Positions 36,170 to 46,343 of a DNA stretch of 64,000 bases are shown here, one piece after another. Location of the stretch: assembly GCA_021780755.1 (NCBI GenBank), contig JAJXYF010000005.1, forward strand, positions 1 to 64,000. The letters run 5' to 3'. Source of the stretch: Deltaproteobacteria bacterium. Lineage in GTDB: Bacteria; Desulfobacterota; Binatia; Binatales; Binataceae. Position 1 is the stretch's first letter. Every line of letters begins with the position of its first letter. Under the pieces are notes generated by a model. It was not told the DNA's origin and did no database searches. It saw only the letters and a program-made list of their open reading frames with translations. Made by a program: the position numbers and the translations under genes.

Positions 36170-36373
36170 GGCAGTTACCTCCCGGCTTTGTAAGCAAACG
36201 AAGTGAATCGCAGGGCCTGCAATCGCTTATCCGGCAAGGCCTCGCCAAATGTCAAACATCTTGCGATCCGTGCAAACGGAGGCCGGCTGATATATATGCC
36301 TTGCTCGGAGCAATGATTTTATCGCCGCCGCGGGTAGCGTCGCGACCGGTCAAAACGACCAAGGAGTACGCCA

Positions 36374-37168
36374 ATGCCATACGCCGACAACCACGGAACA
36401 AAAATTTTCTACGATACCTACGGACAGGGCACGCCCATCGTGTTTCTTCATCCGTGGACGACCAACGGTTACATTTGGTACTACCAGGTCTTTCCGTTCG
36501 CCCTGACAAATCAGGTAATTGTTGTCGATCATCGCGGTCACGGCCGGTCGGACAAACCCCAAAGTGGCTATTCGATTACCGAGCACGCCGGCGACGTCGC
36601 CGCGGTGCTGGACGCGGCCAAAGCCGATCGGGCGGTGCTGGTCGGCAATTCGATCGGTGGCATGATAGCGATGCAATTCACGCTCGATAACCCAGGCCGT
36701 GTAATTGGCAACCTCATTCTCAGTTCCGGGACCGGGCTGGGCGAGGGGATGCCGAAAGAGGCCGCTCAGGCCTTCGCGCGAGACTTCGAGGGGACCTTCG
36801 GGGCGCTGCTCGAGGGCGCGGTCTCGGCGAAATCGAAACGTGAGCGTCCCGAGATTCTGGAGGTCATGAAAGCGCATTTCCGGGTGCAGTCGAATTTCCC
36901 GAAACACGTCTTCGATTCGTCGATGGCGGATCCCAACGGAGTATTCGGCTGGAACATCAAGACCCGGCTTTCGAGTATTCGCACGCCGACGCTCGTAATC
37001 GCCGGCGAGGAGGACAACGCGACTCCGGTCGCCGCCAACAAGTTTCTCGCCGACAATATTCCGGGCGCGAAACTCAGCGTGGTCAAGGACGTCGGGCATT
37101 TCCATCAGCTCGAAAAGCCACTTGAATTCAATGCCGCCTTGAAGGAGTTCGTGTCGGCGCTGCACTAA
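36374..37168 (+). CDS. Alpha/beta hydrolase
   Basis: IVFLHPWTTNGYIWYYQV, VVDHRGHGRSDKP, VLVGNSIGGMIA, DVGHFHQLEKP. Confidence 0.92.
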   Translation: MPYADNHGTKIFYDTYGQGTPIVFLHPWTTNGYIWYYQVFPFALTNQVIVVDHRGHGRSDKPQSGYSITEHAGDVAAVLDAAKADRAVLVGNSIGGMIAMQFTLDNPGRVIGNLILSSGTGLGEGMPKEAAQAFARDFEGTFGALLEGAVSAKSKRERPEILEVMKAHFRVQSNFPKHVFDSSMADPNGVFGWNIKTRLSSIRTPTLVIAGEEDNATPVAANKFLADNIPGAKLSVVKDVGHFHQLEKPLEFNAALKEFVSALH

Positions 37169-37199
37169 CCTTCCGCGTTATCGATTGTTCAGTATCCGC

Positions 37200-37240
37200 A
37201 GGCACCGTCATCCTCCGCTTTGTCCAGGATGACGGTGCCT
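37200..37240. terminator. Bidirectional hairpin between convergent genes
   Basis: Perfect 15-bp stem AGGCACCGTCATCCT / AGGATGACGGTGCCT with an 11-nt loop. Confidence 0.75.
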
Positions 37241-37303
37241 CGCGCTTTCCCCCTTTTTTACGACCGCCTACCCAAGCGACGCGAGCATCAATCAGTGAAA
37301 AAT

Positions 37304-37756
37304 CTATTCGGCCCAGCCCTTTTCGTAGGGCGCGGTCATCCGGCCGATCGCGCGGAGATGCTTGAACTTCCACTCCCCGTTGACCTTTACGTAATCGTCC
37401 TCGTAACGCGCCGCGAGCCAAATCGCGCGATTCCCCTTGCGAAACGTAAAGGGGCCGAGGAGGTACCAGGTGCCGTGGGCCTGATTGCCGTCAACCTCGA
37501 TAATCGGATTCATCACGTTATGCTGCGAAAAGCTGATCCGCTCCTGGAACGATTTGAATAGCGCGCGAATCGCATCGTGCCCCTGATGACTACCCAGGCC
37601 GGCGCCTTCCCAAATACCGTCCGGAACGAAAAGCTTGGTAATGTTGTCGGTATTGTGATTGTCGTCGCAGACCGCGCAATAGCGCGCCTTCAGTTGTTTG
37701 ATTGCTTCGACGTCCTCGCAAAGAGTGACGCGCTTTTCCAGTTCCGCAATATCCAT
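37304..37756 (-). CDS. SnoaL-like / nuclear transport factor 2 family protein
   Basis: 150 aa; VEAIKQLKARYCAVCDDN, LFVPDGIWEGAGLGSHQGHDAIRALF. Confidence 0.8.
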   Translation of the reverse strand: MDIAELEKRVTLCEDVEAIKQLKARYCAVCDDNHNTDNITKLFVPDGIWEGAGLGSHQGHDAIRALFKSFQERISFSQHNVMNPIIEVDGNQAHGTWYLLGPFTFRKGNRAIWLAARYEDDYVKVNGEWKFKHLRAIGRMTAPYEKGWAE

Positions 37757-37845
37757 AATGGGATCCTCCGTTCAGCGCGATTGCGCAAGTATCGTTTTCC
37801 TACTGAGCGACGCGCAAAGCGGTGCGAAGTAGGTAAGGGATGCGG

Positions 37846-38847
37846 TTATACGCGAATGCAGACCTTGCCGAAGTGCGCGCCGCTTTCGAGATAGCGATAC
37901 GCGTCGGGCGCTTGGGCGAAATCAAACGTCCGGTCGATCACCGGGCGCATTTGCGCGGCGTCGATCGCGCGATTCATCGCCTCGAACATCTCGCGCGAGC
38001 CGACCCTGATCCCCTGAAAGCAGACGCTCTTGAACAACACCGCCAACGGATTGAACTCGCCGCCGAAGCCGGTCAACAAACCGATCAGGCTGATACGGCC
38101 GCCCATGCGCACCGCCTCGAATGAATTAGCGAGGGTGCCGGCGCCGCCGACCTCGACCACGTGATCGACGCCGCGCCCGGTCAGCTCGAATGCCCGCTTG
38201 CCCCACTCGGGCGTGGTCTTATAGTTGATCGCTTCCGTCGCTCCCAACTCGCGCAAGCGCGCGAGCTTGGCGTCGCTGCTCGAAGTCGCAACCACCCGCG
38301 CTCCGGTCATGCGCGAGAACTGGAGTGCGAAGATCGACACGCCGCCGGTGCCCATCACGAGCACCGTATCGCCCGCCTTGAGTTGGCCAACCGTAATCAG
38401 TGCATTCCACGCCGTGACCGCGGCGCAGGGTAGCGTCGCGGCTTCCTCGAATGACAAGTGTTCCGGAAAATGTACCAGTCCATCCTGATCGAGCACGACG
38501 TATTCGGCGAGCACCCCGTCGATTTCGCCACCGAGCGCCGTCGGCCGGTTTCTGCCGACATCACCGCCGATCCAGCTCTGCGTGAAGATCGGGGCAACGC
38601 GGTCGCCGGCGCGGACTCGCGTCACACCGGGGCCGACTTCGGCAACTTCGCCGGCGCCATCGGAAAGCGGCATCAGCGACTTCTCGCGTTTGCCCAATCC
38701 GCCCTTGGCGATGATCAGGTCGCGATAGTTGAGCGACGTCGCGCGAATCCGCACCAGCACCTGTCCATGCCCGGGCTTGGGGGTCGCCCGCTCAACCATC
38801 TTGAGCGCGTCGATCCCGCCGCTTGCGCCGATTTCGTATGCCTTCAT
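37846..38847 (-). CDS. Zn-type alcohol dehydrogenase/quinone oxidoreductase (MDR family)
   Basis: MKAYEIGASGGIDALKMVERATPKPGHGQVLVRIRATSLNYRDLIIAKG; VLVMGTGGVSIFALQFSRMTGARVVATSSSDAKL. Confidence 0.92.
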   Translation of the reverse strand: MKAYEIGASGGIDALKMVERATPKPGHGQVLVRIRATSLNYRDLIIAKGGLGKREKSLMPLSDGAGEVAEVGPGVTRVRAGDRVAPIFTQSWIGGDVGRNRPTALGGEIDGVLAEYVVLDQDGLVHFPEHLSFEEAATLPCAAVTAWNALITVGQLKAGDTVLVMGTGGVSIFALQFSRMTGARVVATSSSDAKLARLRELGATEAINYKTTPEWGKRAFELTGRGVDHVVEVGGAGTLANSFEAVRMGGRISLIGLLTGFGGEFNPLAVLFKSVCFQGIRVGSREMFEAMNRAIDAAQMRPVIDRTFDFAQAPDAYRYLESGAHFGKVCIRV

Positions 38848-39073
38848 TTTCACCTCTGCCCGCGGCAATCTCCCGCGTGATTCCGATGCACATTTCCGTA
38901 TAGCTCAATCCAGGCGCCGCCCACCAGCAATTCCACGGCACCATTCGCTCGAATGCGCCTTGCACCCGCAAACCTCATTCGGCTTTACGCCGCCCCCGAA
39001 GTGGACTAACAAGGGAATCTGACGTGACTGCGGCGACGCGGCACGCATCATCGCCGAAGGAGTGTGTACGCTT

Positions 39074-40189
39074 ATGGCAAGCACGGTTATTAACAAACCG
39101 ATCATCTCCGCGGATTCCCACATCATGGAACCACCCAACACCTATATCGCGCACATTGACAGGAAATATAAGGATACGGCGCCGAAAGTCGTGTGGGACG
39201 ACAAACGCGGCGACACCTATGTGATCGATGGGATGAAAGACACGATCCCGATGGGCCTGGTTGCCGCCGCCGGCAAAAAGGCCGAGGAACTGGCGGGCCT
39301 CTCGGTGCGCGCGAAGTTCGACGAATTGCATCGTGGCGGATGGGATCCCGAGGCGCGCATGGCTGACCAGGATCGCGATGGCGTCGCGGCCGAAGTCATC
39401 TATCCAAGCGTCGGCATGATTCTCTGCAACCATCCCGATCCCGATTACAAGAAAGCCTGTTTCGACGCGTATAACCTGTGGATCGCCGAGTATTGCTCGC
39501 CCCATCCGGATCGCCTGATCGGGCTGGGGCAGACCGCGATGCGCTCGCCTGAAGAGGGCATCAAGGACCTTGATCGGATCAAGGCGCAGGGCCTGCGCGG
39601 CGTGATGATGCCGGGGTTTCCCGTCAAAGAGGATTACGACAGCCCCATCTATGACGATTTCTGGCAGGCCGCGATCGAAAAGCAGATGCCGCTCAGTTTC
39701 CATATTCTGACCTCGAACGAAGGTATCGCGCGCGCTCCTCGCGGACCGCGGATCAACTCGTTCATGTCGATCATCCGCGGCAACCAGGACATCATCGGCA
39801 CGTTCATCTTCAGTGGAGTGTTCGAACGTAATCCGAAGCTTAAGATTGTCTGTGTCGAGGCCGACGCCGGTTGGGCGCCGCATTTCATGTATCGGATGGA
39901 TCACGCCTTCGAGCGTCATCGGTACTGGATGACGGCGGGGAAGCTGTCGAAGATGCCGAGTGACTATTTCCGCGAGAATGTATATATGACTTTTCAGGAC
40001 GACTGGGTTGCTTTCAAGATGAAAGAGATGTGCAATCCGCATCGCCTGATGTGGGCCAATGACTTTCCGCACAGCGATTCGACGTGGCCGAACTCGCAGG
40101 CACTCCTGAACAAGCATACCGTTGGACTGACTAATGAGGAGAAGAACTGGTTGCTGCACGATAACGTCGCGGATCTTTACGGACTGTAA
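39074..40189 (+). CDS. Amidohydrolase-related TIM-barrel protein
   Basis: ISADSHIMEPPNTY, NDFPHSDSTWPNS; AAGGAG before ATG 39074. Confidence 0.9.
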   Translation: MASTVINKPIISADSHIMEPPNTYIAHIDRKYKDTAPKVVWDDKRGDTYVIDGMKDTIPMGLVAAAGKKAEELAGLSVRAKFDELHRGGWDPEARMADQDRDGVAAEVIYPSVGMILCNHPDPDYKKACFDAYNLWIAEYCSPHPDRLIGLGQTAMRSPEEGIKDLDRIKAQGLRGVMMPGFPVKEDYDSPIYDDFWQAAIEKQMPLSFHILTSNEGIARAPRGPRINSFMSIIRGNQDIIGTFIFSGVFERNPKLKIVCVEADAGWAPHFMYRMDHAFERHRYWMTAGKLSKMPSDYFRENVYMTFQDDWVAFKMKEMCNPHRLMWANDFPHSDSTWPNSQALLNKHTVGLTNEEKNWLLHDNVADLYGL

Positions 40190-40266
40190 GAGCTTGGGGA
40201 CAAGCTGTCGCCGATGAAGGATCGCGCGGCGTCAAAGAAGTTTGAGAAAGAGGAGTTAGTATAGTA

Positions 40267-41232
40267 ATGGCCGAAGTGAAGGATTTTACCGAAGTTCTCA
40301 AAGGCTTGCCCAAGAACTGGGGCCGCTGGGGCGCCAACGACGAAATCGGAAGCCTCAATTTTCTGACCAGCGCGGAGGTCCTGCGCGGCGTAAAGGCGGT
40401 TGAGCAAGGCAAGGTCTTCATGCTGGGCGTGCCGGTCGCGCGTCCGGAAGGCGATCCCCTCCATCCTATTCGCGCGCAACCGATTCATACGATGACGGCC
40501 GACGAGGGCTTCTTCATCAGCGGACGCATCAAGCCGTTTCCAGGCGGCCTCAAGTATTCCGACGACGTCGTCACGATGTTTCCGCAGGGCACTACTCAGT
40601 ACGACGCCTTGGGTCACGCGTGGTACGGCGACAAGCTATACAATGGCTTCGATCCCAAGACGACCATCGGCGGCCTGCAAAAATGCTCGATTCAGCCGAT
40701 CGCCGAGCACGGCGTGATCGGACGCGGCGTGCTAATCGACGCGGCCCGCTATAAGGGCAAGAAGCATCTCGACCGCGACGAGGGGTTTACACTCGACGAT
40801 CTTCTGGGAGCGGCGAAGAAGCAGGGCGTCACGATCGAGAAGCACGACATCATCGTGTTACATACCGGCTGGCTCGATCGCTTTTACCAGGAGGGTCAAA
40901 AGGCGCTGTTTCCCGAAGGTGAAGTGTTCGACGAACCGGGCCTCCAGTACAGCAAGGAACTGGTGCAGTGGTGGTACGAGATGGAGATTCCGTCGATCAC
41001 CGCCGATACCATCGGCTGCGAGCAGGGTCTCAACAAGGAAACCGGTGGACTGGGCATTCTCCATTCGGCGCTGTTGTGCAACCTCGGAGTTATCTTTAAC
41101 GAAATAGTATGGCTGAAAGATCTCGCGGCCGATTGCGCGAAGGACGGACAGTATAGCTTTCTTTTCGCGGGCGCGCCGTTGAAGCTGGTCTATGGATGCG
41201 GCTCGGCGGTGAATCCAATCGCTATCAAATAG
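40267..41232 (+). CDS. Cyclase family protein
   Basis: NWGRWGANDEIGSLNFLTSAEVLRG, GVPVARPEGDP, DIIVLHTGW, cyclase-like pattern. Confidence 0.85.
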   Translation: MAEVKDFTEVLKGLPKNWGRWGANDEIGSLNFLTSAEVLRGVKAVEQGKVFMLGVPVARPEGDPLHPIRAQPIHTMTADEGFFISGRIKPFPGGLKYSDDVVTMFPQGTTQYDALGHAWYGDKLYNGFDPKTTIGGLQKCSIQPIAEHGVIGRGVLIDAARYKGKKHLDRDEGFTLDDLLGAAKKQGVTIEKHDIIVLHTGWLDRFYQEGQKALFPEGEVFDEPGLQYSKELVQWWYEMEIPSITADTIGCEQGLNKETGGLGILHSALLCNLGVIFNEIVWLKDLAADCAKDGQYSFLFAGAPLKLVYGCGSAVNPIAIK

Positions 41233-41288
41233 TCATTCGAGCAGCCGCGCGCGATGACGAATGGCGCGGCTCAAAGCGGACAGTTGAA

Positions 41289-41323
41289 GCGGGCGGCCGA
41301 TAGGATTCCTATCGGCCGCCCGC
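41289..41323. terminator. Bidirectional hairpin between convergent genes
   Basis: Perfect 16-bp stem GCGGGCGGCCGATAGG-ATT-CCTATCGGCCGCCCGC. Confidence 0.75.
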
Positions 41324-41354
41324 GTGTCTCCGGTGCAATGTGCGCGATGCGCGC

Positions 41355-42569
41355 TTAAGCCTGGCCCGAACCGCGGATCAACGCTTCGATCGCGTCGGCG
41401 CCGTATCCCAGTTCGCGCAAGATCTCTCGCGTATGCTCACCGACTGCCGGCGCGGCGGTCGGTTTGCGCTTTTGCACGCCCGAAACGAAGACCGGGCTGT
41501 TCACCGTCGCGAGTCTGCCGACTCCGGGATATTCCATGTCGATGAACGCGTCGGCCGCCCGCATCTGCGGATCCTGCACGACGTCGTCGAGCTTGGGCAG
41601 CGGCGCGAACTTGATATCGTTGCGCTTGAAAATCATCCGCCATTCAGAGAGGTCGCGAGTCTCGAACTCCCCCTGCAGGATTGCGTACAGTGCCGCCGCA
41701 TTTTCCGCGCGACCCTCGTTGGTTGCGAACAGTTCACCGTGGGCAAGCTCGGGCTGTCCGAAAGCCTGGCATAGGCGCGGAAACTCATTGTCCGGATCGA
41801 TTTGCACCAGTAGAAATAATTTCGCGTCGCGGCTCAGGTACGCCGCGGTCAGAGGATTTGGCGGATGCTTCCCTGCGCCGCGGACCGGAAACGCCGCCTT
41901 GCAAAACTTCGCCTGGATGTCGCAGGCGTTCGCCCATGCCCCGCTCGCCAGCAATGAGGTCGTCACGCGTGAGCCGCGGCCGGTGCGCTCGCGCTGATAG
42001 AGTCCCAGCATGATCGCGCCAAACATCGACATCGACGTCGGATGGTCGCCCATGCCCGGTCGCGGCGCTCCGGGACTCCCGTCCGTGCCGGTCACCGACA
42101 TCATCAGACCCGAGCGCGCCCAATATGCGAGCGCGTCGAAGGCCGGGTCGTCGGCGTCTTCGCCGGCGTCGCCGTAACCCGTCAGATGCGCGTAAATGAG
42201 GCGTTCGTTGACGGCCGCCAGGTCCTCCCACGAGAGCCGGAATTTCTCGAGCAGCGGCCGTTGATAATTCGTCAGGAAGACGTCGGCCGTGCGCACTAGC
42301 CGGATCATCGCCTCACGTCCCGCCGGGTCTCCGAGGTCGAGCGCAACGCTTTTCTTGTTCCGATTGGTGAGCACCCAGCACCAGTCGAGCTCGGATTTCG
42401 CGACGCCCGGCAACTTCGAATAGAGCCGCCACAAATCGCCGCCGCCCGGCCGCTCGATCTTGATCACATCGGCGCCGAAGTCGGACATCACGGTTGCCGC
42501 CGCGGGTCCCGCGACGTACGTCCCGCAGTCGATCACCCGGATTCCGGACAGTAGATTGCGTTCATCCAT
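41355..42569 (-). CDS. CaiB/BaiF family (family III) CoA-transferase
   Basis: LLSGIRVIDCGTYVAGPAAATVMSDFGADVIKIERPGGGDLWR; KSVALDLGDPAGREAM. Confidence 0.95.
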   Translation of the reverse strand: MDERNLLSGIRVIDCGTYVAGPAAATVMSDFGADVIKIERPGGGDLWRLYSKLPGVAKSELDWCWVLTNRNKKSVALDLGDPAGREAMIRLVRTADVFLTNYQRPLLEKFRLSWEDLAAVNERLIYAHLTGYGDAGEDADDPAFDALAYWARSGLMMSVTGTDGSPGAPRPGMGDHPTSMSMFGAIMLGLYQRERTGRGSRVTTSLLASGAWANACDIQAKFCKAAFPVRGAGKHPPNPLTAAYLSRDAKLFLLVQIDPDNEFPRLCQAFGQPELAHGELFATNEGRAENAAALYAILQGEFETRDLSEWRMIFKRNDIKFAPLPKLDDVVQDPQMRAADAFIDMEYPGVGRLATVNSPVFVSGVQKRKPTAAPAVGEHTREILRELGYGADAIEALIRGSGQA

Positions 42570-42752
42570 TCAATCGGTTCCTCCACCTGACACTGCACCA
42601 GACAGGCTGTAATACAGGAGGTCGCCGACCGCAACGCCCGCGCCTGTGATCGCCGATCCGATTGCTCGCACCACGACGCAGTGCAATGCGGGTGGATTTT
42701 TTCTTGCCAAAGTCTTACAGCTCATCATGGCGACACGCTATAAGTTCACCTG

Positions 42753-43796
42753 ATGACCGAGCCCACACTGGAGGCGAAGGGCAAGACCATGACCAAGCCG
42801 TTGATGATGACCCTGGATCGCTATCTGCGCACGCGCGAGCGGATTGGCCCGGAATTGATCGTAACGATCGAGTCCGTAGCGCACGCCGTCAAGCGCATCT
42901 CCAACGAGCTCGCCAGGGCCGCGCTTAAGGGCGAGCTGGGTTACAGCGGCACCGTAAACGTTCACGGTGAAGAGGTCGAAAAACTCGACGCCTGGAGCGA
43001 CAAGGTTTTCGTCGATGCCTTTTCCGCCGGCGGCCCCGTCTGCACGCTGATTTCCGAAGAGATGGACGAACCGCGCCATCTCAAGGCCCAATGCACCCGC
43101 GACTCTTTCGCGTTGCTCTATGATCCGCTCGATGGATCGTCGAACACCGATGTTAATGGGGCGCTCGGCACGGTCTTCGCCGTACGTCGGCGCAAGCCCG
43201 GCCATGGCGACAGTCTCGCGGACGTTCTCGCGGCCGGCACCGAACAGATCGCCGCCGGCTACGCGCTCTATGGCCCGGCCACCATGCTGGTATTTACGGT
43301 GGGCGACGGCGTTAGTGCGTTCGTGCTTGATCCCGCGACCGGCAAGTTCATGCTCTGGCGCGAAAAAATTACGATGCCCCCGCGGGGCAAAACCTACGCC
43401 GTCAATCAGGCCAACGCCGCAAAATGGCATCCGGGTGCGCGCGCCCTCGTCGATCGCTTCACCGGCCCGAAAGACCAGGGTGGTGGCTACTCGCTCCGCT
43501 ACTGCGGCGCCTTCGTCGGCGATTTCCATCGATGCCTCCTTAATGGCGGAATCTTTCTTTACCCGGGCGAGATCAGCTCCGGACGCGGGAGCGCCGGCAA
43601 GCTGCGCCTGATGTACGAGGTCGCCCCGCTCTCGATGCTTGCCGAGCAGGCCGGCGGCGCGGGATCGATTGGACATGGGCGCGCGCTGGAGGTTGTTCCC
43701 GGTAACATCCACGAGCGCGTCCCCGTCTATATCGGCAGTGCGGAGGAAGTCGCGCTCGCCGATAAACTCGAGGTCGAAGGTCGATCGCGATCGTGA
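42753..43796 (+). CDS. fbp: Class 1 fructose-1,6-bisphosphatase
   Basis: LLYDPLDGSSNTDVNGALGTVFAV; MYEVAPLSMLAEQAGGAGSIG. Confidence 0.93.
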   Translation: MTEPTLEAKGKTMTKPLMMTLDRYLRTRERIGPELIVTIESVAHAVKRISNELARAALKGELGYSGTVNVHGEEVEKLDAWSDKVFVDAFSAGGPVCTLISEEMDEPRHLKAQCTRDSFALLYDPLDGSSNTDVNGALGTVFAVRRRKPGHGDSLADVLAAGTEQIAAGYALYGPATMLVFTVGDGVSAFVLDPATGKFMLWREKITMPPRGKTYAVNQANAAKWHPGARALVDRFTGPKDQGGGYSLRYCGAFVGDFHRCLLNGGIFLYPGEISSGRGSAGKLRLMYEVAPLSMLAEQAGGAGSIGHGRALEVVPGNIHERVPVYIGSAEEVALADKLEVEGRSRS

Positions 43797-43856
43797 CGTG
43801 CTGTCCCTGACAAGCTTTCGCGGGCTCCGCGTGACGCTTTAGCGATGGAGGAGAAA

Positions 43857-44633
43857 ATGGCTCAAGGCAGAATCGACGGCAAGGTCGCGATCATCACGGG
43901 CGGCGCATCCGGAATCGGCCGCGCGACGGCGGAACTGTTCGCCCAGGAAGGCGCGAAGGTAGTAATAGGGGATCTTGCGACGAGCGCGGGCGAGGAAATC
44001 GCGAAGTCGATCGGCGCCGTCTTTGTCCCCACCGATGTGCGCGATCCAAAATCCGTCGAGCGCCTGGTGCGCGCCGCGTGTGACAAGTTCGGCGGCCTCG
44101 ATATCATGTTCAACAACGCGGGCATCGGCATCGTCACGCCGCTGGTCGAAACCAGCGAAGAGCTTTACTCCAATACGATCCGGGTCGATCTGGACGGCGT
44201 TTACTGGGGTCTCAAGTTCGCCGGCAAGGTCATGATCGCGCAGAAGCGCGGCGCGATCGTGAACACCGCATCGGTGGCCGGCATCCGCGGCAGCGTGGGG
44301 CTGTCGGCGTATAATGCCGCCAAGCACGGCGTGGTCGGCCTGACACGCAACGCGGCGCTTGAGTTCGCCCCCGCGGGCGTGCGCGTAAACTGCATCTGCC
44401 CCGGCATCATCGATACGCCGCTGGTCGCGCGCGCCTTCGGTGCCACCGAGGAGATTCGCGAGACCATGCATCGCTTCCATCCGCTCGGCCGGATGGGCAA
44501 ACCCGTCGAGATCGCGCGATGCGTTCTGTTCCTCGCCTCCGACGATGCGTCGTTCGTCACCGGCCACGCGCTGGTGGTTGACGGCGGAGTCTCCGCCGGC
44601 GTCGGCAGCACCAGCGGGATTACCACCAACTAA
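43857..44633 (+). CDS. Short-chain dehydrogenase/reductase
   Basis: VAIITGGASGIGRATAELFAQEGAKV, NNAGIG, YNAAKHGVVGLTRNAALE; GGAGGAG before ATG 43857. Confidence 0.95.
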   Translation: MAQGRIDGKVAIITGGASGIGRATAELFAQEGAKVVIGDLATSAGEEIAKSIGAVFVPTDVRDPKSVERLVRAACDKFGGLDIMFNNAGIGIVTPLVETSEELYSNTIRVDLDGVYWGLKFAGKVMIAQKRGAIVNTASVAGIRGSVGLSAYNAAKHGVVGLTRNAALEFAPAGVRVNCICPGIIDTPLVARAFGATEEIRETMHRFHPLGRMGKPVEIARCVLFLASDDASFVTGHALVVDGGVSAGVGSTSGITTN

Positions 44634-44638
44634 GGCGG

Positions 44639-44662
44639 CGCCCCGCCAGGCGCTGCGGGGCG
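44639..44662. terminator. Hairpin between convergent genes
   Basis: CGCCCCGC (44639-44646) / GCGGGGCG (44655-44662). Confidence 0.55.
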
Positions 44663-44676
44663 TCCGCAATTCGCCG

Positions 44677-45369
44677 TCAGCGCTTTTCGAATTGCTTGTT
44701 GCCGTACAGGATCGACCGTTCCTCGTCGGTCAACGGGTGTACCGGCATATCGGCCATCACCGCCATCCCTTTCTTGACCGCGGGCCGCGCGCCGATCGCG
44801 TCGATCCAGCGTTTCAGATTCGGGGGGCTTTCTAACTGTTCAGGCTCGCGCCGCAGCGCCGCCACCACCCACGGGTACGACGCGATATCGGCGATCGAAT
44901 AGTCACCGCCCAGAAATGCACTCTCGCCCAGGCGCTTGTTCATCACGTCGCATAGCCGATGGGTCTCCTTGGTGTAGCGATCGATCGCGTATGGAATCTT
45001 TTCGGGCGCGGCGTTGCGGAAATGTCCCGCCTGCCCAAACATCGGACCCACGCCGGCCATCTGGAACATCAGCCATTGGATCACGCCATAGCGCGCGCGC
45101 ATCTCGGACGGCATCAGCTTGCCGGTTTTTTCCGCGAGATAAAGCAGGATCGCGCCCGATTCAAACAGCGCGATCGGCTTGCCGCCCGGCCCTTCGCTAT
45201 CGACAATCGCGGGCATCCGGTTGTTCGGGCTGATCTTCAGGAAGTCGGGCGCGAACTGCTCGCCCTTGCGGATGTTGACCGGCACCACGCGATAGGGCGT
45301 GGCCGTCTCCTCGAGAAAAATCGAAACCTTGTGACCGTTTGGGGTTGGCCAATAGTACAGATCGATCAT
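44677..45369 (-). CDS. Glutathione S-transferase family protein
   Basis: MIDLYYWPTPNGHKVSIFLEETATPYRVVPVNIRKGEQFAPDFLKISPNNRMPAIVD. Confidence 0.93.
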   Translation of the reverse strand: MIDLYYWPTPNGHKVSIFLEETATPYRVVPVNIRKGEQFAPDFLKISPNNRMPAIVDSEGPGGKPIALFESGAILLYLAEKTGKLMPSEMRARYGVIQWLMFQMAGVGPMFGQAGHFRNAAPEKIPYAIDRYTKETHRLCDVMNKRLGESAFLGGDYSIADIASYPWVVAALRREPEQLESPPNLKRWIDAIGARPAVKKGMAVMADMPVHPLTDEERSILYGNKQFEKR

Positions 45370-45540
45370 CGTCAGCCGCCTCACTCGTAGTTTATGTCAG
45401 GTTCGCCGGGTAGCGTTGCGCCGTCAAGCCCCGGAATCACCACGCGCAATCCAGTTGGCGAGGAACTCAAAACTTACAGTCTTCTGAAACCTCGTGAGGT
45501 TGGGAAAACCATAGGTTTGTGCTCCACAACAACTCTCTCT

Positions 45541-46101
45541 CTAGTCCTCCGGCAGATCGACAAACACCGCCGCCGCCACCACCGAGGTCCACAATCCGTT
45601 GCGATCGCCGATCGCCGATTGTGTGATATTGCGCGTCCGCACGATCTTGTCCGACAGCTTCCAGAGGTCCTTGCGCTCGTCGTAACTGGTATTCGGATCG
45701 AAGTCGATCCCGAGCGCGGTCGCCAGCATCGTCGCCGCGAGATCTTCGGCATAGTCGCCCGCCTTCTGGTCCGTCTGCCCGAAGCTCTTATGCTCCGACA
45801 GGTAGCCGTATTGATCCTTGTCCGCCGGAATCGCCAGTCCGACCGAGGCCGCTACCAGCCGATGGGGTTCGTTGGTCGCTTCGTCGTACATCACCGCGTA
45901 AACGATCTGCCCTGGCCGCAGCATCTTGAGTCCGTCCTGAATCGAGATCACCTTGCACCCCGGCGGAAAGATCGAGCTGACGCGCACCAGGTTGAACTCC
46001 GCGATCCGTGCGTCACGCAAGGCGAGCTCGAACGAGTTCAGCTTTTCCGAATGCTTGCCGACACCCTTGGTGAGAAATATTCCTTTTCCTACTGGACCCA
46101 T
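45541..46101 (-). CDS. Pyruvoyl-dependent arginine decarboxylase
   Basis: [44 protein letters not shown] with the Ser-Ser self-cleavage region; PvlArgDC size and pattern. Confidence 0.9.
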   Translation of the reverse strand: MGPVGKGIFLTKGVGKHSEKLNSFELALRDARIAEFNLVRVSSIFPPGCKVISIQDGLKMLRPGQIVYAVMYDEATNEPHRLVAASVGLAIPADKDQYGYLSEHKSFGQTDQKAGDYAEDLAATMLATALGIDFDPNTSYDERKDLWKLSDKIVRTRNITQSAIGDRNGLWTSVVAAAVFVDLPED

Positions 46102-46343
46102 TAGTCATTCCCCGCGTCAGCTTGAAATCTCCGCGCCGCACCTGACGCGCCTTCACCATTCGATTCATCATCGCCCGGTTCCGCGAGGCACGCAAACCCG
46201 CTCATCGCCGCGTCGCTACTGCAGCGTGAATTCGCTGCTCGCGTTGAAGTGCAATTGAGTGAATAGCGAAATCTTAAGACTTACTCGAGCTGCGTCGCTG
46301 TACTGATCCGGCTTCGACCGGCTTAGCCGAACCCGGCCTTTCG

